Shown: positions 13,922 through 27,204, counted from the first letter of the stretch. The stretch is 64,000 nt of DNA from Balanoglossus misakiensis (GCA_040954595.2 CM082595.2:5890001-5954000), one strand, 5' to 3'. Notes: generated from the sequence alone by a model not told the origin. Made by a program: numbers and translations.

Positions 13922-13973
13922 CTTTGCTGTTCTCGTCTGCAGAGTCTGCAGCAGCTGAACGAGAACAGTAAAG
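13922..13973. repeat. 16-bp-arm inverted repeat (hairpin)
   Basis: TCTTTGCTGTTCTCGT on the left is complementary to ACGAGAACAGTAAAGA on the right with one mismatch. The 20-odd-base loop is itself built from repeated CTGCAG. The stem is shorter than a normal microRNA precursor. It may be a transposon relic or a chance palindrome. Confidence 0.5.
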
Positions 13974-14808
13974 ATACAGAAAAGATACCGTGAGAGTAAA
14001 GACGGTATATCGCCATTGTTGATTTCAATCTAATTTGTGACACGAATGCTAGGACCCTCAAGCAACTCTATATGTGGGTATACAGTAGTGTTTAACATGA
14101 GATGAAACATTCATAACAGGACTAATACAATCACTTAGTCAGGTAGGCAGGCAAGCAGTCGTTTGATGGATGTAGATCAATCAATCATGCAATTAATCAA
14201 TCAAATATCGATTAATAAATATGGACAGATGTACTCGATGTAAAATTCAAATGCTGGCTTAGAAATCAATAGTAAAATGGCCTTAGGACGGTGGATATTG
14301 ATTAAATGATGTGTCACGTATACATCTTGAGATCTATCCCAGGCTGTAAAAACAGCTTAGATACCTGAAGTGCGCATGCGTACAAATGTGTTTGTGTCAT
14401 TTTACCAGCTGCAATCTCAGACTTTCGTGCTCGATAAGATCTTATCTCTTCTTTTTTTCATAAAAATGGCATTACGTTTCCACTCGATTCCCGTTAAAAG
14501 TACATTTGTCTAGCAGATAACCTGGCAAATGTATGCTGTGGTAAAAAAGAACATTGGATGTGATAATTCTGTGCGAGTCACGGATTAAAGCCTGTTGTTG
14601 TAGGTGCATTATCTTCGCAACATTTGTCTCAGAAACACTTTTTAAAGGTAGAAAAAACAATATAACATTGTTGTGGTTGGTCAAAGCAAAATCCGTGATT
14701 GTATGAAATAATTAAAGGTACCACTTAACTTAACGAAATTGATTGTTAGTGGACCATCATGGCCAAAATGTCATCCCACATAAACTGCATAGCCACGTGA
14801 GAGCTCGC

Positions 14809-14914
14809 AGGATCTCATGGTGTTTGGAAAATGCCATATATCATTCATGTTCTTCCACACGCTGGGATCTCATAGGATCTCATGGAGTTTGGAAAATGGC
14901 ATAAATCATTCATG
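14809..14914 (+). repeat. 41-bp direct repeat, two units 65 bp apart
   Basis: The unit starting AGGATCTCATGG and running through TTTGGAAAATG to ATCATTCATG is present at 14809-14849 and 14874-14914 with about three differences. The spacer contains another GGATCTCAT. It is a local duplication with no coding sense. Confidence 0.8.
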
Positions 14915-17900
14915 ATATTATGTGATTTTGAATCAGACCCACTCAGCTCAGTGTGGATTTCCTGCCGCCAAGAGTCATTCCAAGAAAATGCAGAAGACAG
15001 CAGTCATTTTCAGCGGGTCACTGTATATAAATCACCCTCAAATTGGTGGGAATAAATTTCAAACCTAATGGACACAATTTTCGTGCCCTATTGGAGACCT
15101 CTGGCTCATCAAAGAAAATGGGAGCTCGTCTCTCTCTGTGGTATTTCTACAGACGAGAACACAAAGTTGTTCTGACATAATGGTACTAAATAAGTCAGCT
15201 GACCTGGGCGTTGACGGTTGTTTTAAATTACGTAGATGTGGTCTCCGACATCGTCCATTAACAGTAAAAATCTGCATAACCGAGTTTGTGTGGAAGTTCA
15301 GAGAAGTTTGAAGACTAAATTCACTTTTCTTGTGTATTAGCTGTTCCATATGCAAGTCAAGGTTTTGTCAAATCGAAATAAAACAGGTGTTAATTTCCTT
15401 TATATAATACTAGTCCGTACTTATCTAGAGGAATAAGCGGGAAACAAGCTCTCTTGGAGCACACAAAGATTTAATCGGAGTTTCCCTTGATATCTATCAC
15501 CACTTGGTACTTTAAAAGAAGATGTCAATTTTCATTCTTTACACGATTGAAGCCAGACGTGCTGTTTAAGCGGGGGAATTAAAAAGAGGTGCCGACAACT
15601 GCACACACAAAAAAAACTGAACGCCACCAAAATCCTCCCATTTGCGCATCCCAAACACTTTCCCGAGGTCAGACGAAATCTTGCGAGAAATCAGTGAGAT
15701 CACTTAGAAACTGCGCCATTAGCCAACGTCTCCATGGCAACAAGTACGTCAAAAACGGTGTGCATCATATTAAAGTGCCTTCCTGATTGTAAATCTAAGC
15801 CGACTGATGAAGCCTCTCCCATTGGCGAGGGAAAGTCTCAGCGATCAGCTGGTTGCAAGCACGCACGCGATCGCCTGGAGGCAATTGTACAGGCTCTTTT
15901 CAAACACGTCAATTGTCCGCGAAAGGATATGTATCAAGCCATTGTCTAATCCGAGGAAGTTAGGTCGTTTTTCTCCGGGTGAAACGCGACAGGGCTTGTT
16001 CATTCTTCGCAGTCGGAAAGCGGATATTGGCAAGCGTCTGCATTCACAGCCCGTAACTCTCCGAAGTGGCTCTTTGAGAATCATCATTTTCGCAAACAAA
16101 AAGCAATAAGGCGCTGTCGAGTTCAGTATTTTTGACATCGAGGTAAAAAGTACCGGTATTGAAGTGGATTGGGCTGTTTAGTCTATTAACCGAAGGCCTG
16201 CGAGTAGACTGGATAGCACACGGATGAAACGGATGTGTATTTGAAATGCGCCTGACAAGTAATCTACCGGTGGAATTAGTGGACCGAATGCGTTTGTTTG
16301 AATTGAGGGTCTTAAGCCTGTACCGACTGCAAATAAAAAGACAATTTGTGTGTATCTAAGCATCTCACATACATGTTAGGATTACTAGCAATAGCCGCAG
16401 GATGTCACTCTATCTAGTTGTCAGTTTTTTATGACACTCATTTGGGTTGTTTACGTCACTGTACTCCAATGGCTATCGAGCAGTTTACATCACTTGATTC
16501 GATCAGCATGACCTTTTTAAACTCGACCTTGGCGATGGGAAAGGTTTCAATTTCCCATGCCATATGTCTGAGCAAGTGAAATTTACAAGAAACCTCTCAA
16601 CGAAACACAATTATGGAGCATCTGCAGTGCATTTTGAAAGCAATGCACTAAGCACATGACATAATCTGATTCATTGAAAGCTGCGGTGTATGTGGAAACA
16701 TTCTATTCTTTTCTTTGAAGGAAACTACAATGTATGAACCGAGTCAATGTACTTTAAACTCCAATCTGATTAAAATCAGATGTAGGGTCAGGCAACGTCT
16801 TTTACTTACGCTGTATGATTATTCTTATGCTTAAGACACAGACTATGGCCGCGCCATCTTGTCTGTTGTAGGGCCAGCACACTGGCTTATGGCTTTGTCT
16901 ATACAAAATTTGTAACCAGAGTCTCTGGTTTGGCACATGTGCATAAGACGATCGTTGCCCTTTAACATGCGAATGTTTGAATAGGCTCAGTCGTCAACCC
17001 CCAGATAGCATCTGCACTCCAATTTGTTTAACAAGGAAAATCCACAATCTTTAAATTCTGATCGACATTTATGATATTCTTGTAAACCACCGACGTAATC
17101 AACCTCTTTTCAAAGTAGTGAAATTTGTCCGAAATGGGCACTCCATGACTCCTTCAGAGAAAAAGTGGACGGAATTCACAATGACGCTTATTGCGTGTGG
17201 CAGTCGCCCGGATTAGTAGTCGGTAAACCGGGAGCAATTGCTCTGACCCATAACTGCAATAATATTTCGGAATAATGACTAAACCGCCCTTTGATAATAA
17301 AATGGTCCGGATTATGCAAGCTGCTCCCGTGCATACAATCTTGTAATACCACAGCATCCAGCGATGTAATTACAGTCTGTAAATCACTTTGCCAATCCCA
17401 TTAGGCGCGAATGTGAAGAATAGTTGATGTGAAAAGTGTGACAATTCTTAGGCTGTATGTTCTTTGTATGTTACCTAACGAGCAACTTGTGTATTAGGAT
17501 TAATCTCATTCATGACTTTGTAATGTTTATTTTATTTCGAGCAAAGGGTTTTCAGATTATTCCTTGATTGTTTTTGGATTTAGGTTGGGTACCTAGTGAG
17601 ATTAAGGTAATCGGCAGGCAATACGGCAAGACTTAGTGCCCATTGAGCCATACCAGTATGTTGTTGATCATTTTCGATTGAACTGTGCGATGCCGGCAAG
17701 AGCAGACCCCAGGACCTCGATGAATCTGTCACCGTCGATTGACAGATACATCTCTTGGCGTAGCTTGCAAATGTCACGGTAGGAAATGTGTGCAGGAAAG
17801 TCGGGCGCTTTCTTTCCTTGGTTTCAAACGCCTGGGCATCGCTTATACATGTGACACACGTGCATGCATGCATGCCTCGTCGAATCATGTTCTCAGATCT

Positions 17901-18899
17901 GCTTTTCAAAATCCTATACACACCGACAAGGGAGAACAAAAACGTATAAAGTCAGATCACGAGAGATGACGTTGCATTGCCTCGTGGAATAAACGAATTA
18001 GCGGCAAAAAGTACTTCAAAATACACAAATTCACAGTGGAATACTTTCCACTGTGGCAAAACAGGAAATATTAACTTACAAAACATTTATCCTGAATATT
18101 TACGAATAAATACTTCACAATAATCATATATCAAGAGCGTACAAATTTAAATGAAAGTGCAATTAATGCAGTAGTTTATGAATATTACAGCAAATGCTAT
18201 ATTTATTGTATTACTGGCTGTGATGCTTTTGCACCAAGTAATCATGCAAGTTGAAAAGATGCATATTGTATAAATATTGTTTGTATAGTCATATCACACA
18301 GAAAATGTTGTCCACACATGCGTAATACTGTTCTCGACATCGTACAGATTACCAAAGTCAAGCTGATGATAGGAAATAATCCCCAGTGACAATTTGGAAA
18401 AATATGAGAAGGCGCGATCAGCATATTTTATGGCAGGAATTTCCAAAAGGGTCCTGTAAAAACCATGGCAGCGCTATCTACGTTGTTGATCCGATCGATA
18501 ATCTATACCGCTGGGATCGGTAAATGTTTCATGTTTGGAATATCGTACAAGACGCCGCCATTTAGGCGGGGAAAGGCAAATATTAGCCTGTTCCAAGTTT
18601 ACTCCGGCGGTGCCTACAGTCTGCCTCATGCCCAACTACCAAGATCCCAAATCAGTTAGATGTCCTGGTGTGTGGCCGCCTGTTCTGGTGACAGTGCGCT
18701 ACTTCTTTGGGTGCCGCGTCCATTAACAAGAGAGCATGAGCAAACGGAACGCTTAATTTGCCTTGAGAAATTGATCACGGCTCCGGTGAAATGGCACAGA
18801 AAGTCCAACGAGCCCCTGGAGACAGCTACCTGGTTCATTGCGCATTCACAGAGGCGCTGATATTTCACTGGAACTGCATAATCGAAGCCCCGTTGGTTG
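14915..18899. other. no gene recognised; CpG-richer patch inside
   Basis: No gene could be supported in 4 kb. The portion from about 15590 to 16140 is visibly richer in G+C and CpG than its surroundings and has opposed open frames of 100 codons (15807-16109 plus) and 97 codons (15845-16138 minus). Neither resembles a known protein. A 10-bp-arm hairpin, CACAGTGGAA with its complement, lies at 18032-18055. Confidence 0.45.
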
Positions 18900-19333
18900 A
18901 AATTTCGTTACCAGGTCACAGGTGATTGGCTAAGCAATGGTGGCAATGGCGTTCTGGATTGGTGGACCTTGTACGTGACAGGTCATAAGGCACACTGGCC
19001 TCCATATATTGTTGAATGCCTCCTGTAGGCTCAAAGTCCCTAGTCTGTCGGTGTCTGTGATATCACTTTTTACGTGATTACGTCATCTTTGACCAGTCTC
19101 TGCATATCCATTGGGTCACGGCTGATTAGTTAAAACCTATATGTGACAGGTTTATCTCCGGCCGATAATGAAAACAATGTGACAGTTGATTGCATGATGG
19201 GGCTCTAGCCGATTGGTCACCGCCATTACGTGACCAGTTCAATGTTTATCTGTAAATGACATATTGCAAGCAGCTGGTTCATGGACGTGACAAGACTTTC
19301 TGTGCCACGGTGACAACATGGGTCACCAATGAC
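18900..19333. promoter_or_regulatory. cluster of GTGAC/GTCAC and CCAAT motifs (function unproven)
   Basis: In about 430 bp GTGAC or GTCAC occurs ten times. Seven nuclear-receptor-like half sites GGTCA/TGACC and three inverted CCAAT boxes (GATTGG at 18924, 18957 and 19211) are interleaved with them. At this base composition about one GTGAC/GTCAC is expected. The arrangement could be a regulatory array or the worn remains of a tandem repeat built on GTGACAGGT. No adjacent exon is known, so regulation is inference only. Confidence 0.3.
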
Positions 19334-19458
19334 TAAGGGGAGAACCATTTGATTTCATGGAGAGGGGGTGGAATTTTGGAAAAAGAAATTATTGGCAGGT
19401 GGTGCAGAAGGGGGAAAAGCTTCTGTGTGGCCTTACGAGAAAACGTGGACTGGCAGTC
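19334..19458 (+). repeat. dispersed repeat, copy 1
   Basis: Begins TAAGGGGAGAACCATTTG, continues with a G-rich stretch, then GGTGGTGCAGAAG and an AAAAGCTTCTG tract. The reverse complement of 54521-54645 gives the same order of motifs (AGGGGAGAACCATTTGATTTC, TGATGGTGCAGAGG, ATTCTTCTGC, ACTG) with roughly 70% agreement by eye. Two unlinked copies starting at the same base indicate an interspersed element, probably a short non-autonomous one. The class is unknown. Confidence 0.65.
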
Positions 19459-21474
19459 GAAAAAAATGGTGTAACAATGGCTGATAAAAATGGCTGACAA
19501 AACCAAATCCTTCACCCCTCCAAGAAATATGAGGTACTATCAGCACATGACACATATGTCCATTAAATGTGCAGGTGATTATCAACCTAACTAGAAAGTA
19601 ACTTATTCATCATATTAAGTCAAAACAAATTAGGTAATTAATCACAGCAAGTGTTCTGCGTACTTTCCCTGAAAATAATGTCCTATATTTCAAAGTACCT
19701 CTAAAATACATTTATTGAACAAATATTCAAAGAAATACAGGTCGAATACATTACAAGCATTTCTGACTAAAGTTAGGAATACATGAATGGACAGGTTTTG
19801 TCATTTTAAACATTTTCACTGAGATGGGGCGTCGCTGAGACAATTCCACAACGATGGGATAAAGTTTCCTTGTTTGAGGGGTACTGTAATAAGAAATACC
19901 GGAGCTGAGGCTTGTAAGTGCGTCTTATGGGTGCTTGTTCCTTCCCATTAAGTCTGTGTACAATAACGGTAATGGATAAGGGATATGGCTTTGCGAAAAA
20001 CACAGATAAGAAACGCATTTGCGGCTCTCTGCCTGCTTGATGTGTTTTGCTGACACTTCTCCCCGATGCATCATCCTGCCCAGCGAGATTTCATCGGTTG
20101 GCAGACCGCTTCAATTGGGTCCGTATCTAGAGAATTTTCACTATCTTTCGTACTGTGTGATGACAAAGGAGGATTTTTCCTCAGAAAGCGAACACGACGC
20201 ATATATTTGCTTTGGTTCCATTTTAATCAATTTAGTGAATTTATTATATATCATCAAATGCTGGAAGACGTCTGCAGAAAATTGCGTACTGTATCTGTGG
20301 GCGGGTGATTGCGTTCAGTTTATAAATCTCCCCGCCGTGAGTAAATGGGTCAATGAGACCGCGTGCTGAGAAAGGTGATGTAATCATTAAGAACCCAGTG
20401 GATATGTTTTACAGCATAAATTTATCTTTAAAAAACATCATCTAATTTCACACGTGCCTATTTGTTGCTTCTTGGACACAATTGACATATCAGCCCTCTG
20501 CCTAATCGCCCCACTGACATGCGCACTGTGTACTGAATCTCCAAATTAATCACAATTTTAAAATCAATATGCTCATGTTACATTCTAGCTTTTATTAAAA
20601 CTAAAACTATACTACTTTGATATTCCCTACAGAAAGTTATATTTTGCCGAATTTTTTAACGTTACTGCTGTTATCAAGCACGCAGCCATTATTGTCCAAA
20701 TTTCCTAGTCTGTATAAACTAAAGCCATTTAGACAACATGGTGACTAGCAGATTTATGCGTTGTGGTTTCATTGCCAAGATTTCATACTTTGAGTCTAGT
20801 AAGTTATCATATGTGCACAGTGGTGACATTGAAGTTGTCCCCAGTGAAGACATTGGTGCATGTGTTACCACACTTAAAAATTTATGGGGGTTGCAAAATT
20901 GTTTTCTCGAACAGGTCAATTATGATTCAGACAGGACGGCATCGCGGCTGTTTGCAACTCACCTACAGTTCATGGCTGACTGTAGCTTCCGAAGGGAGCA
21001 CGATAGTCAACCTTAGTCTGAATAGATAATGCTTAACAAAGAAATGTTGAATGCTGTAAAATATTACCATATGGGAAATTGATAATTTCATCAGGCAAAT
21101 CCAACTGTCTTGAAAGATTTACTGGCAACGTCAGCTGCAATGTCACCAAAGGTCAGCCCGGTCGACGTACAATTACCTCTTTCATGTTCGCCTTTCAATG
21201 TAGACGTTGAATATTTAACGACCCTCTGTTGTAGAAGACGTCGATTGCTATAATTTCACTTGTCACAGTGTTTCACCTTTCTTTCTGTGTGCCATTTTGA
21301 TTGATGCCCATATTCTGAAACTGTCCCACTATGTATAATCATTAATCAATATGAACGCCAAACCTGTCTGCACAGTTGTCGCTAAGATCTGTAAAAGGGA
21401 ACTGTGGGAAGACTATTTGGCCAAACATCAAACTTATACTTCCATACAGTAAATAGACTTTAATTCTGGTTAGA
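19459..21474. other. no gene recognised
   Basis: No supportable gene. The 116-codon frame at 20019-20369 overlaps another open frame in a second register (20066-20308), lacks recognisable residues and is of chance length. Confidence 0.5.
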
Positions 21475-21532
21475 AGTCGGAATTCGAACCCTCTCTATCG
21501 AATCACCATGATATAGCGATAACTTTGGGGCA
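21475..21532 (-). repeat. tRNA-like relic 1 (possible SINE head)
   Basis: On the minus strand GGGTTCGAATTCC matches an RNA polymerase III B box, with GTTATCGCTATATCATGG in A-box position upstream. The spacing is shorter than in a working tRNA and no full cloverleaf can be drawn. A similar relic in the same orientation lies about 220 bp away. It is best read as decayed tRNA-derived SINE sequence and not as a tRNA gene. Confidence 0.3.
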
Positions 21533-21702
21533 TAAAATTGTCCGGCCAAAACTAGTTCAATAACCAATATTTTTGGGCATGCTTTCTTCATACATTTGCA
21601 TACAAACTGACCCATTTACTTCGACTGACAGATGCCGTCAGGGACACAATTATCCGCCATGCAGCACTATCAACTCAGGACAGAAAATTATCTTGTAATT
21701 GT

Positions 21703-21755
21703 ACGAGATTTCGAACCGGTAACCCGTCTACCATAAAACGTAGCGAGGCTAAAAG
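21703..21755 (-). repeat. tRNA-like relic 2 (possible SINE head)
   Basis: The plus strand shows GATTTCGAACC, then GTCTACCAT and TAGCGAGGC, the complement of a B box, D-loop and A-box arrangement (GGTTCGAAATC with TAGCCTCGCTACG upstream on the minus strand). Arms do not pair well enough for a functional tRNA. It resembles relic 1 in sequence and orientation. Confidence 0.35.
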
Positions 21756-22076
21756 TTCACGAGTTTGCAGCGGAGAAACATGGTTCAACTAAGTAGGTCG
21801 AGCCAGCATGCCATTGATTACTAACACATCAGACAATGCTTAATGAGTCGTTAATGTGTTTTCTTTATCTGCGTTATTAAGAGGCATGGCCCAAGCACTC
21901 ATTGGTGAATTGCAAGTGCTCCGTAGGCTATGGATAACCTAGATATCGTACCAACACTGTATCGTTCAGCTAGCCTCCTATAAAGTATGACATTTGTACA
22001 ATTCAGATATTATAATCAGGTGGTGGCATTTCCATTCATCCCCTGTTTTTGTTAAGGGGGGGACCTAGGTAAAATC

Positions 22077-22196
22077 TACCGGAGTTCCCCAGTCATTTTA
22101 CCGTGGTTCCCCTGGGTGTATCAATGTAGTTATATTAGGGGGTTGTAGAAATGTTACAGGGGTTCCCAAATCCATTACCAATGTTCCCCAACCTTA
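22077..22196 (+). repeat. degenerate 21-22-bp repeat of TACCNNGGTTCCCC
   Basis: Units start at 22077 (TACCGGAGTTCCCCAG), 22099 (TACCGTGGTTCCCC), 22155 (TACAGGGGTTCCC) and 22176 (TACCAATGTTCCCC). The pairs are spaced 22 and 21 bp, with a diverged gap between them. A run of seven G precedes the array. It reads as an old minisatellite. Confidence 0.55.
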
Positions 22197-25100
22197 GCAA
22201 AAACACTGCATTTTCTCTCTACATTATAATAGTCACTCAGACGTTTGAGGGAATTTCGCCTAATACTTAAATTTGTCGTCCTGAGCTGTTCGCTATTCTG
22301 AACGCGACGCCGGTTCGTTCATTTGAAGGTAGAGGATAGATATAAACACTGTCGCCATAGTCTCATTCATGATTGTTCCCAGGGTCTGCTCTATGTTCTG
22401 GACACATTTTATCACACTAATGTTTGAAGTCGATGCGTGCCCTTTGATTTTTTTCTTTATCACTGTCGATCTTGAAATAAATGTCACGTTCTGTTGCACC
22501 GGACCGAGAAATATCCAGGTGCCCTGGATTCATATTAAATAGCGCCCTCTTTCAGGACAAAGTGGAAAAGTTGACGCCAAACGCCCAGTATACAACTTGA
22601 AGTTATAGCAGTGTCGTCAACTGTTCTGGAAGAGAGTGCCCCTGGAATATGCTAATTCTAAGTGTTGCTTTTATGATAAATATCCCTGATCACAAAATCG
22701 TCCTGTGGTGAAATTTACGTTCAAGTTAAGTCTTCTTCTTTGAGGAAAACATCATCCTAATCCACACTATTGTGTTATTTGTAAAGAAAAGAAATCTTAC
22801 ATCTTCGAAATCAAATAATACCACAGTTCAGTTTTCTGATTTTAAGGTTTAGTATCTTGATCATCAAGTTATGAAGTTTTAGTTTCAGACAAAGAAATAA
22901 TTGTCACGTGTAAGTTATACAGTTTTGAACGCATTATGACAATTTCTGGCGGACAGAACAAGGATTACCCAATCTTGCAATCCAACTGAGATGGAGGGTT
23001 AGAGATTATGTCAGTCTGGGTGCCACATATACATTATTGAAAAATGCCCCTCCCCGTGTTATGATCGATGGAAGGTCCCTTAACGAACTAAGAATCCCTG
23101 CCACTGTGCACGCACACACACTGCTGATAGCCGTCTGCGGGCTGGCCACAAATCACCCCACAGATGGAATTCTGCGATTAAGCCGTGAGTTATCAAGCAT
23201 CTCCATCGAACACCATAATAGTTACCCTCTTTCCTGAATGTCACATCGGAAAATTGTGACTGAAGAGCGGTTCCGTTTTGTCATTTGAAAAGTTGCAAGA
23301 GGAGACTGATAAGATGAGCAGGCAAGTCCACTGCTGATCAAGGCCGAACGCTATTGAATGTCTGCTGAATACATTTTCATTGAGGCATTCTTTCCTTCAC
23401 GATTAGGTGAACGCTGTTGCACATAATCAATGTGTAAAATGGTCCAGATGTACACGCGGATAATAATTTGAAGGCCGATTTTTATCAATTCCAAAATAAA
23501 TCTGAAGGGATAACAATTTTATATTCCGCTCTTTCGTTGTTGATATCATCTTAGATACCCACATTTATTGATTATACAGAAACCTTTACAGTAATAGTCA
23601 TAATGAAAAGTGCCAAAAAATTGTTTCAATCGGTATGTCGTCATATTACACCGTAAACATTAATTGTTTAGCGATTTGGTTGTGAAAAAAAAACACTGTA
23701 AAGTTGATAACGCAACACCTGGGGGAGATGAATTGACTAAAATGTAAAATAATAAACTACAAATACAAATGATAAAGTACATCTGTATTACAATGTATCA
23801 AATTAAACGGCACCAGCTGGTTCCAGTATGTAGTTGTAACATTTTGACCATTTGTTTATCCCATAGTATGGCGTTATCACTTCGCTGTTGATGTTTCCAA
23901 ACGCGAATCACAACACAATTTGTTTTGGGTATAACATACACAATTTAACATCAAGGTCAAATAACAGCCATAGGAGCATCATTTGTATCATTAAAATGTT
24001 CTATCTTGTCGAATCTTCCTGGTAGATTACCCATGAATGAAACGAGCTGCAATATGGGAGAATTTCAAACATTATGAATTAAGATGAGAGTAGTTGTAGT
24101 CTAGTCTCGTCGTGTGCTGCTAAATCTTGTCAAGGGAAGTCGGCAACCGGAAAGCCGTCCACTTTCTTTTACGCTAGGGTCGACTGCATTTGAATAGTGT
24201 TGTCAAAAACTGTAAATATCTGTGGGTTATCAGATCAGGTCATACTCACCTATTTTATTTGTTCGTCATGGGTGTAGTTTAAAGGGGAAAGTTGTCTGAA
24301 CTGCACATGTGCGAGTTTTCAGTTTGCAAACAGGCCATCGACATCATACCTTGTTCAGTGAAACCCTGCCAACCAATGCATGTTGTATCAAAGTAACTTA
24401 GAAATGTGATAAAGAGTAACAATGTATTATTTATGATTAAGTACAGTGTAATACAAAATAACAACTAACCATGTTAATGATGCAAATTGTAGCAGTTATA
24501 CTTTGCATCTAGTTAGACTTAACTAGAAACTGTGTCCTAGTCGTACCTGCAGTCGCAGGAATTTATGCTGATTGGAAGAAGATATATGTAGAAGAATGAT
24601 CTTTCGTTTGCTATATCATAAACTGACAAATGTGGGGGAGGAGTGTTAACGCTTTCAAACTAGGGGTGGCTTTGAACTCTTGCAAATTATAAGTATCTTT
24701 CATACAGATGTCTCCTCTCCAGAAGGAAACCATACAGCAGCGCCCTCATACGAATACTTTTTGAAGTGGAACTGTGACCGAGATCGAAAAATCATGTGAA
24801 TCAATATCACAGGGCAAATCAACGCTAAAAATATATGTGTATACATTATTTTGTAATCACGTGTTGGAGGTCTTCTTGCCCCCGTTTTTACGATTCAGTC
24901 ACCATTTTGGAAAGTCAACTCGTATTTACGCAGACAATATAAGTGTCTTGCAGCAGGACATTGCGGAAGAACATTTGATTGACCCTGATACTGCGCTCGG
25001 AAGGAAATATTGAAGAGCGCCACCAATTTAAAAGTGCATCCCTTGATTTATCAAACACCCTTTTCTTCCGTATTGTGTATTGCTTATCTTGTCCGTCAAA

Positions 25101-27204
25101 ACGAACTTTAAAAGAGGATCTTTGTTCATCCCTTCGGGCATAGTATCACTTCACAAGCCTTTTATGGAAGCAGCGTTTCAATAGTGACATCCCTGTGTCC
25201 AAATCTTGATTACTGCCTATCAGTATTTGTTTATTACAAATGTATGGCATCGAGTTCTGTCACCTAAAAATTACACCGTACAGGATGTATAGGTAGAAAC
25301 TGACAAACTCCCAGTCAGGCAGATGGATGCAGCACGATTGCCACAACAGCAAAATCCACCTAACTGTGTAAGGGAGACATATGGCCTACAAGCCCAGCAA
25401 TACTCATGTGTGCACATGCTTTTGTTTACACCATTGTTCATATACATTCCACCAGGATTATACCTCTTATTAGATGGCACCGCTCTTTGCTTCTCGAATG
25501 TCGGATTTGTTCGCCGACTGCCTTGCTTCGGTCTCATGAAAGAAAAATGCCCCATCGGACATCTCTATTAGCCTGTGTTACATGCATTTGGAGAGGAAGG
25601 GATTAACACGTAACAGACATACCCTGAACTATTTTCTTCTTGAACGTAAACTTAGACGCGAGACACACTTCTCTTCTCCCGTTGATTACATCTTCAGGCA
25701 TATTTGCAATTGTTCATATTCTTGTATACATCGAGTAATAAGGTTCAGGAACAGCTATTTTCAATCAACAAACTTTTGCATTTGCGGTGAATGAACTTGC
25801 ATGTGTACTTTGGATGAAAGTTTTATTGACGACACGAATGGCTAGGTTGAATTAATTAATGGACATGTATATCTATTCTATTTGTAGTAACGACCAATTT
25901 TAGGTGCTCTCAGTCAGACGACAATTAAAGATTAACTCTCACATCAAAGTTCATCGGGCACTGACAGACCTGTGTTGCCTGCTGATTAAGACAACTGGAC
26001 GCACGGATTTCGATGACAGAAGAATACGTCTATCTGTTGTGCATTGAAAGGCATTTATCACTGACAGTAAACTATCAAATGTTGCAGTTTTGTTGCGCCA
26101 AAGTGTTAGGAGTTTACATCGATTTGCCGCAATGACAAGGTTTCTATGTCAAATCGAATAATTTATGGAAGAGAACCCAAATTGAAATTGTAATAAAATC
26201 ATAAAATGATTATTCAATATTGGAAATTGGCAGACTGTGAGTAGTTAAGTGGCTCTCTACATTCAGGGTCGTTTAACGAAATAAGGACTGTCAGACGCCG
26301 AGGTCATAATACTAAATCGCGAAGAAGACTAAGAACTTAGATTTTTTTTAAATCTCAAACCCGGACCACACTACTGCAAATGTTGTACCACCCACTGGAA
26401 GTGCATCTGTTGACGTTATGGACAATTTGTCAAATAAGATTAATTGATCGACAGGAGAAGGGAATAAATTTTATTTTGCTGATCGACTAATATCGAGTTA
26501 GCGATTATTTATTTATTTCATCATTTATTTATCTACTCTTGTCACCAATGTTACAAAGGTATGTCTATTATTGTGTGACCTTTCATTCCCTGCTAATAAC
26601 TGACGAATTAAACCGAAATGAAAACTGTAATTAAGAACGTGACCGCAAAATAACTTGTCTGATATATCCCGGCGTTATTAGCTTGTATTCAGGTTTCGAA
26701 TTTGCATACATGTAATTTGCATACTTGCCGGGTCACGGTTGTGCTATGTACTTTTTAAAAAACGCCGTGTAATCCAGACGAAATCATCTAGCATATAAAC
26801 TTTTAGCCAGGTAATTGTTGAATATTCAAGCGTAAACGTATAGACGTAATGTTTTACTATTTTAACTTGGGGAAAATAAAAACATACAGATGGTCATAAT
26901 TCAGAAGAAAAGGGCATTGAACAAAGCCCATATCATATGATTTCGTGCAAATAATTTTAATCATGAGTGAAACTCATTTTTTCTTGCTTTTTTTCTTGGT
27001 TTGTAAAGAGACAAATCTTTCAACTTATAGCCAACCACGGCGAAAAAAAACGTATGGATGGACATTGCGTAGTAAGCAAATACATTGGTGCGTGTATCAC
27101 GTCATTCCTAGGCGGAAACTGCTGGCCACCCGGCCAAAAACAAACAAACACTGGGTGGTGTCATATCATCAGATTGACGGCCAAGTCCTTGTTTTGAGTA
27201 ATAA
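22197..27204. other. no gene recognised
   Basis: Five kb without a supportable gene. A strong minus-strand donor (complement of AATAG/GTGAGTATG, exon side at 24251) is followed on its exon side by stops in all three frames, so any exon there would be non-coding. Open frames reach only 94 codons. Confidence 0.5.

Noticed and set aside
16803-16960. Minus-strand open segment ending at GTAAGT and containing CAAGATGGCGCGGCC (YY1-like)
   Set aside because: No acceptor or recognisable peptide; the YY1-like word alone does not make a promoter.
17580-17939. 119-codon open frame, minus strand
   Set aside because: Chance length, no recognisable motifs, and overlapped by a plus-strand frame of similar quality.
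24245-24330. Excellent minus-strand donor (AATAG/GTGAGTATG)
   Set aside because: All three frames have stops close to it on the exon side, so no coding exon can end there; a non-coding exon is possible but unsupported.
24774-25013. 79-codon frame containing IYADN, like a reverse transcriptase YADD box
   Set aside because: The flanking residues do not follow reverse transcriptase order, and no other motif of the domain is present.
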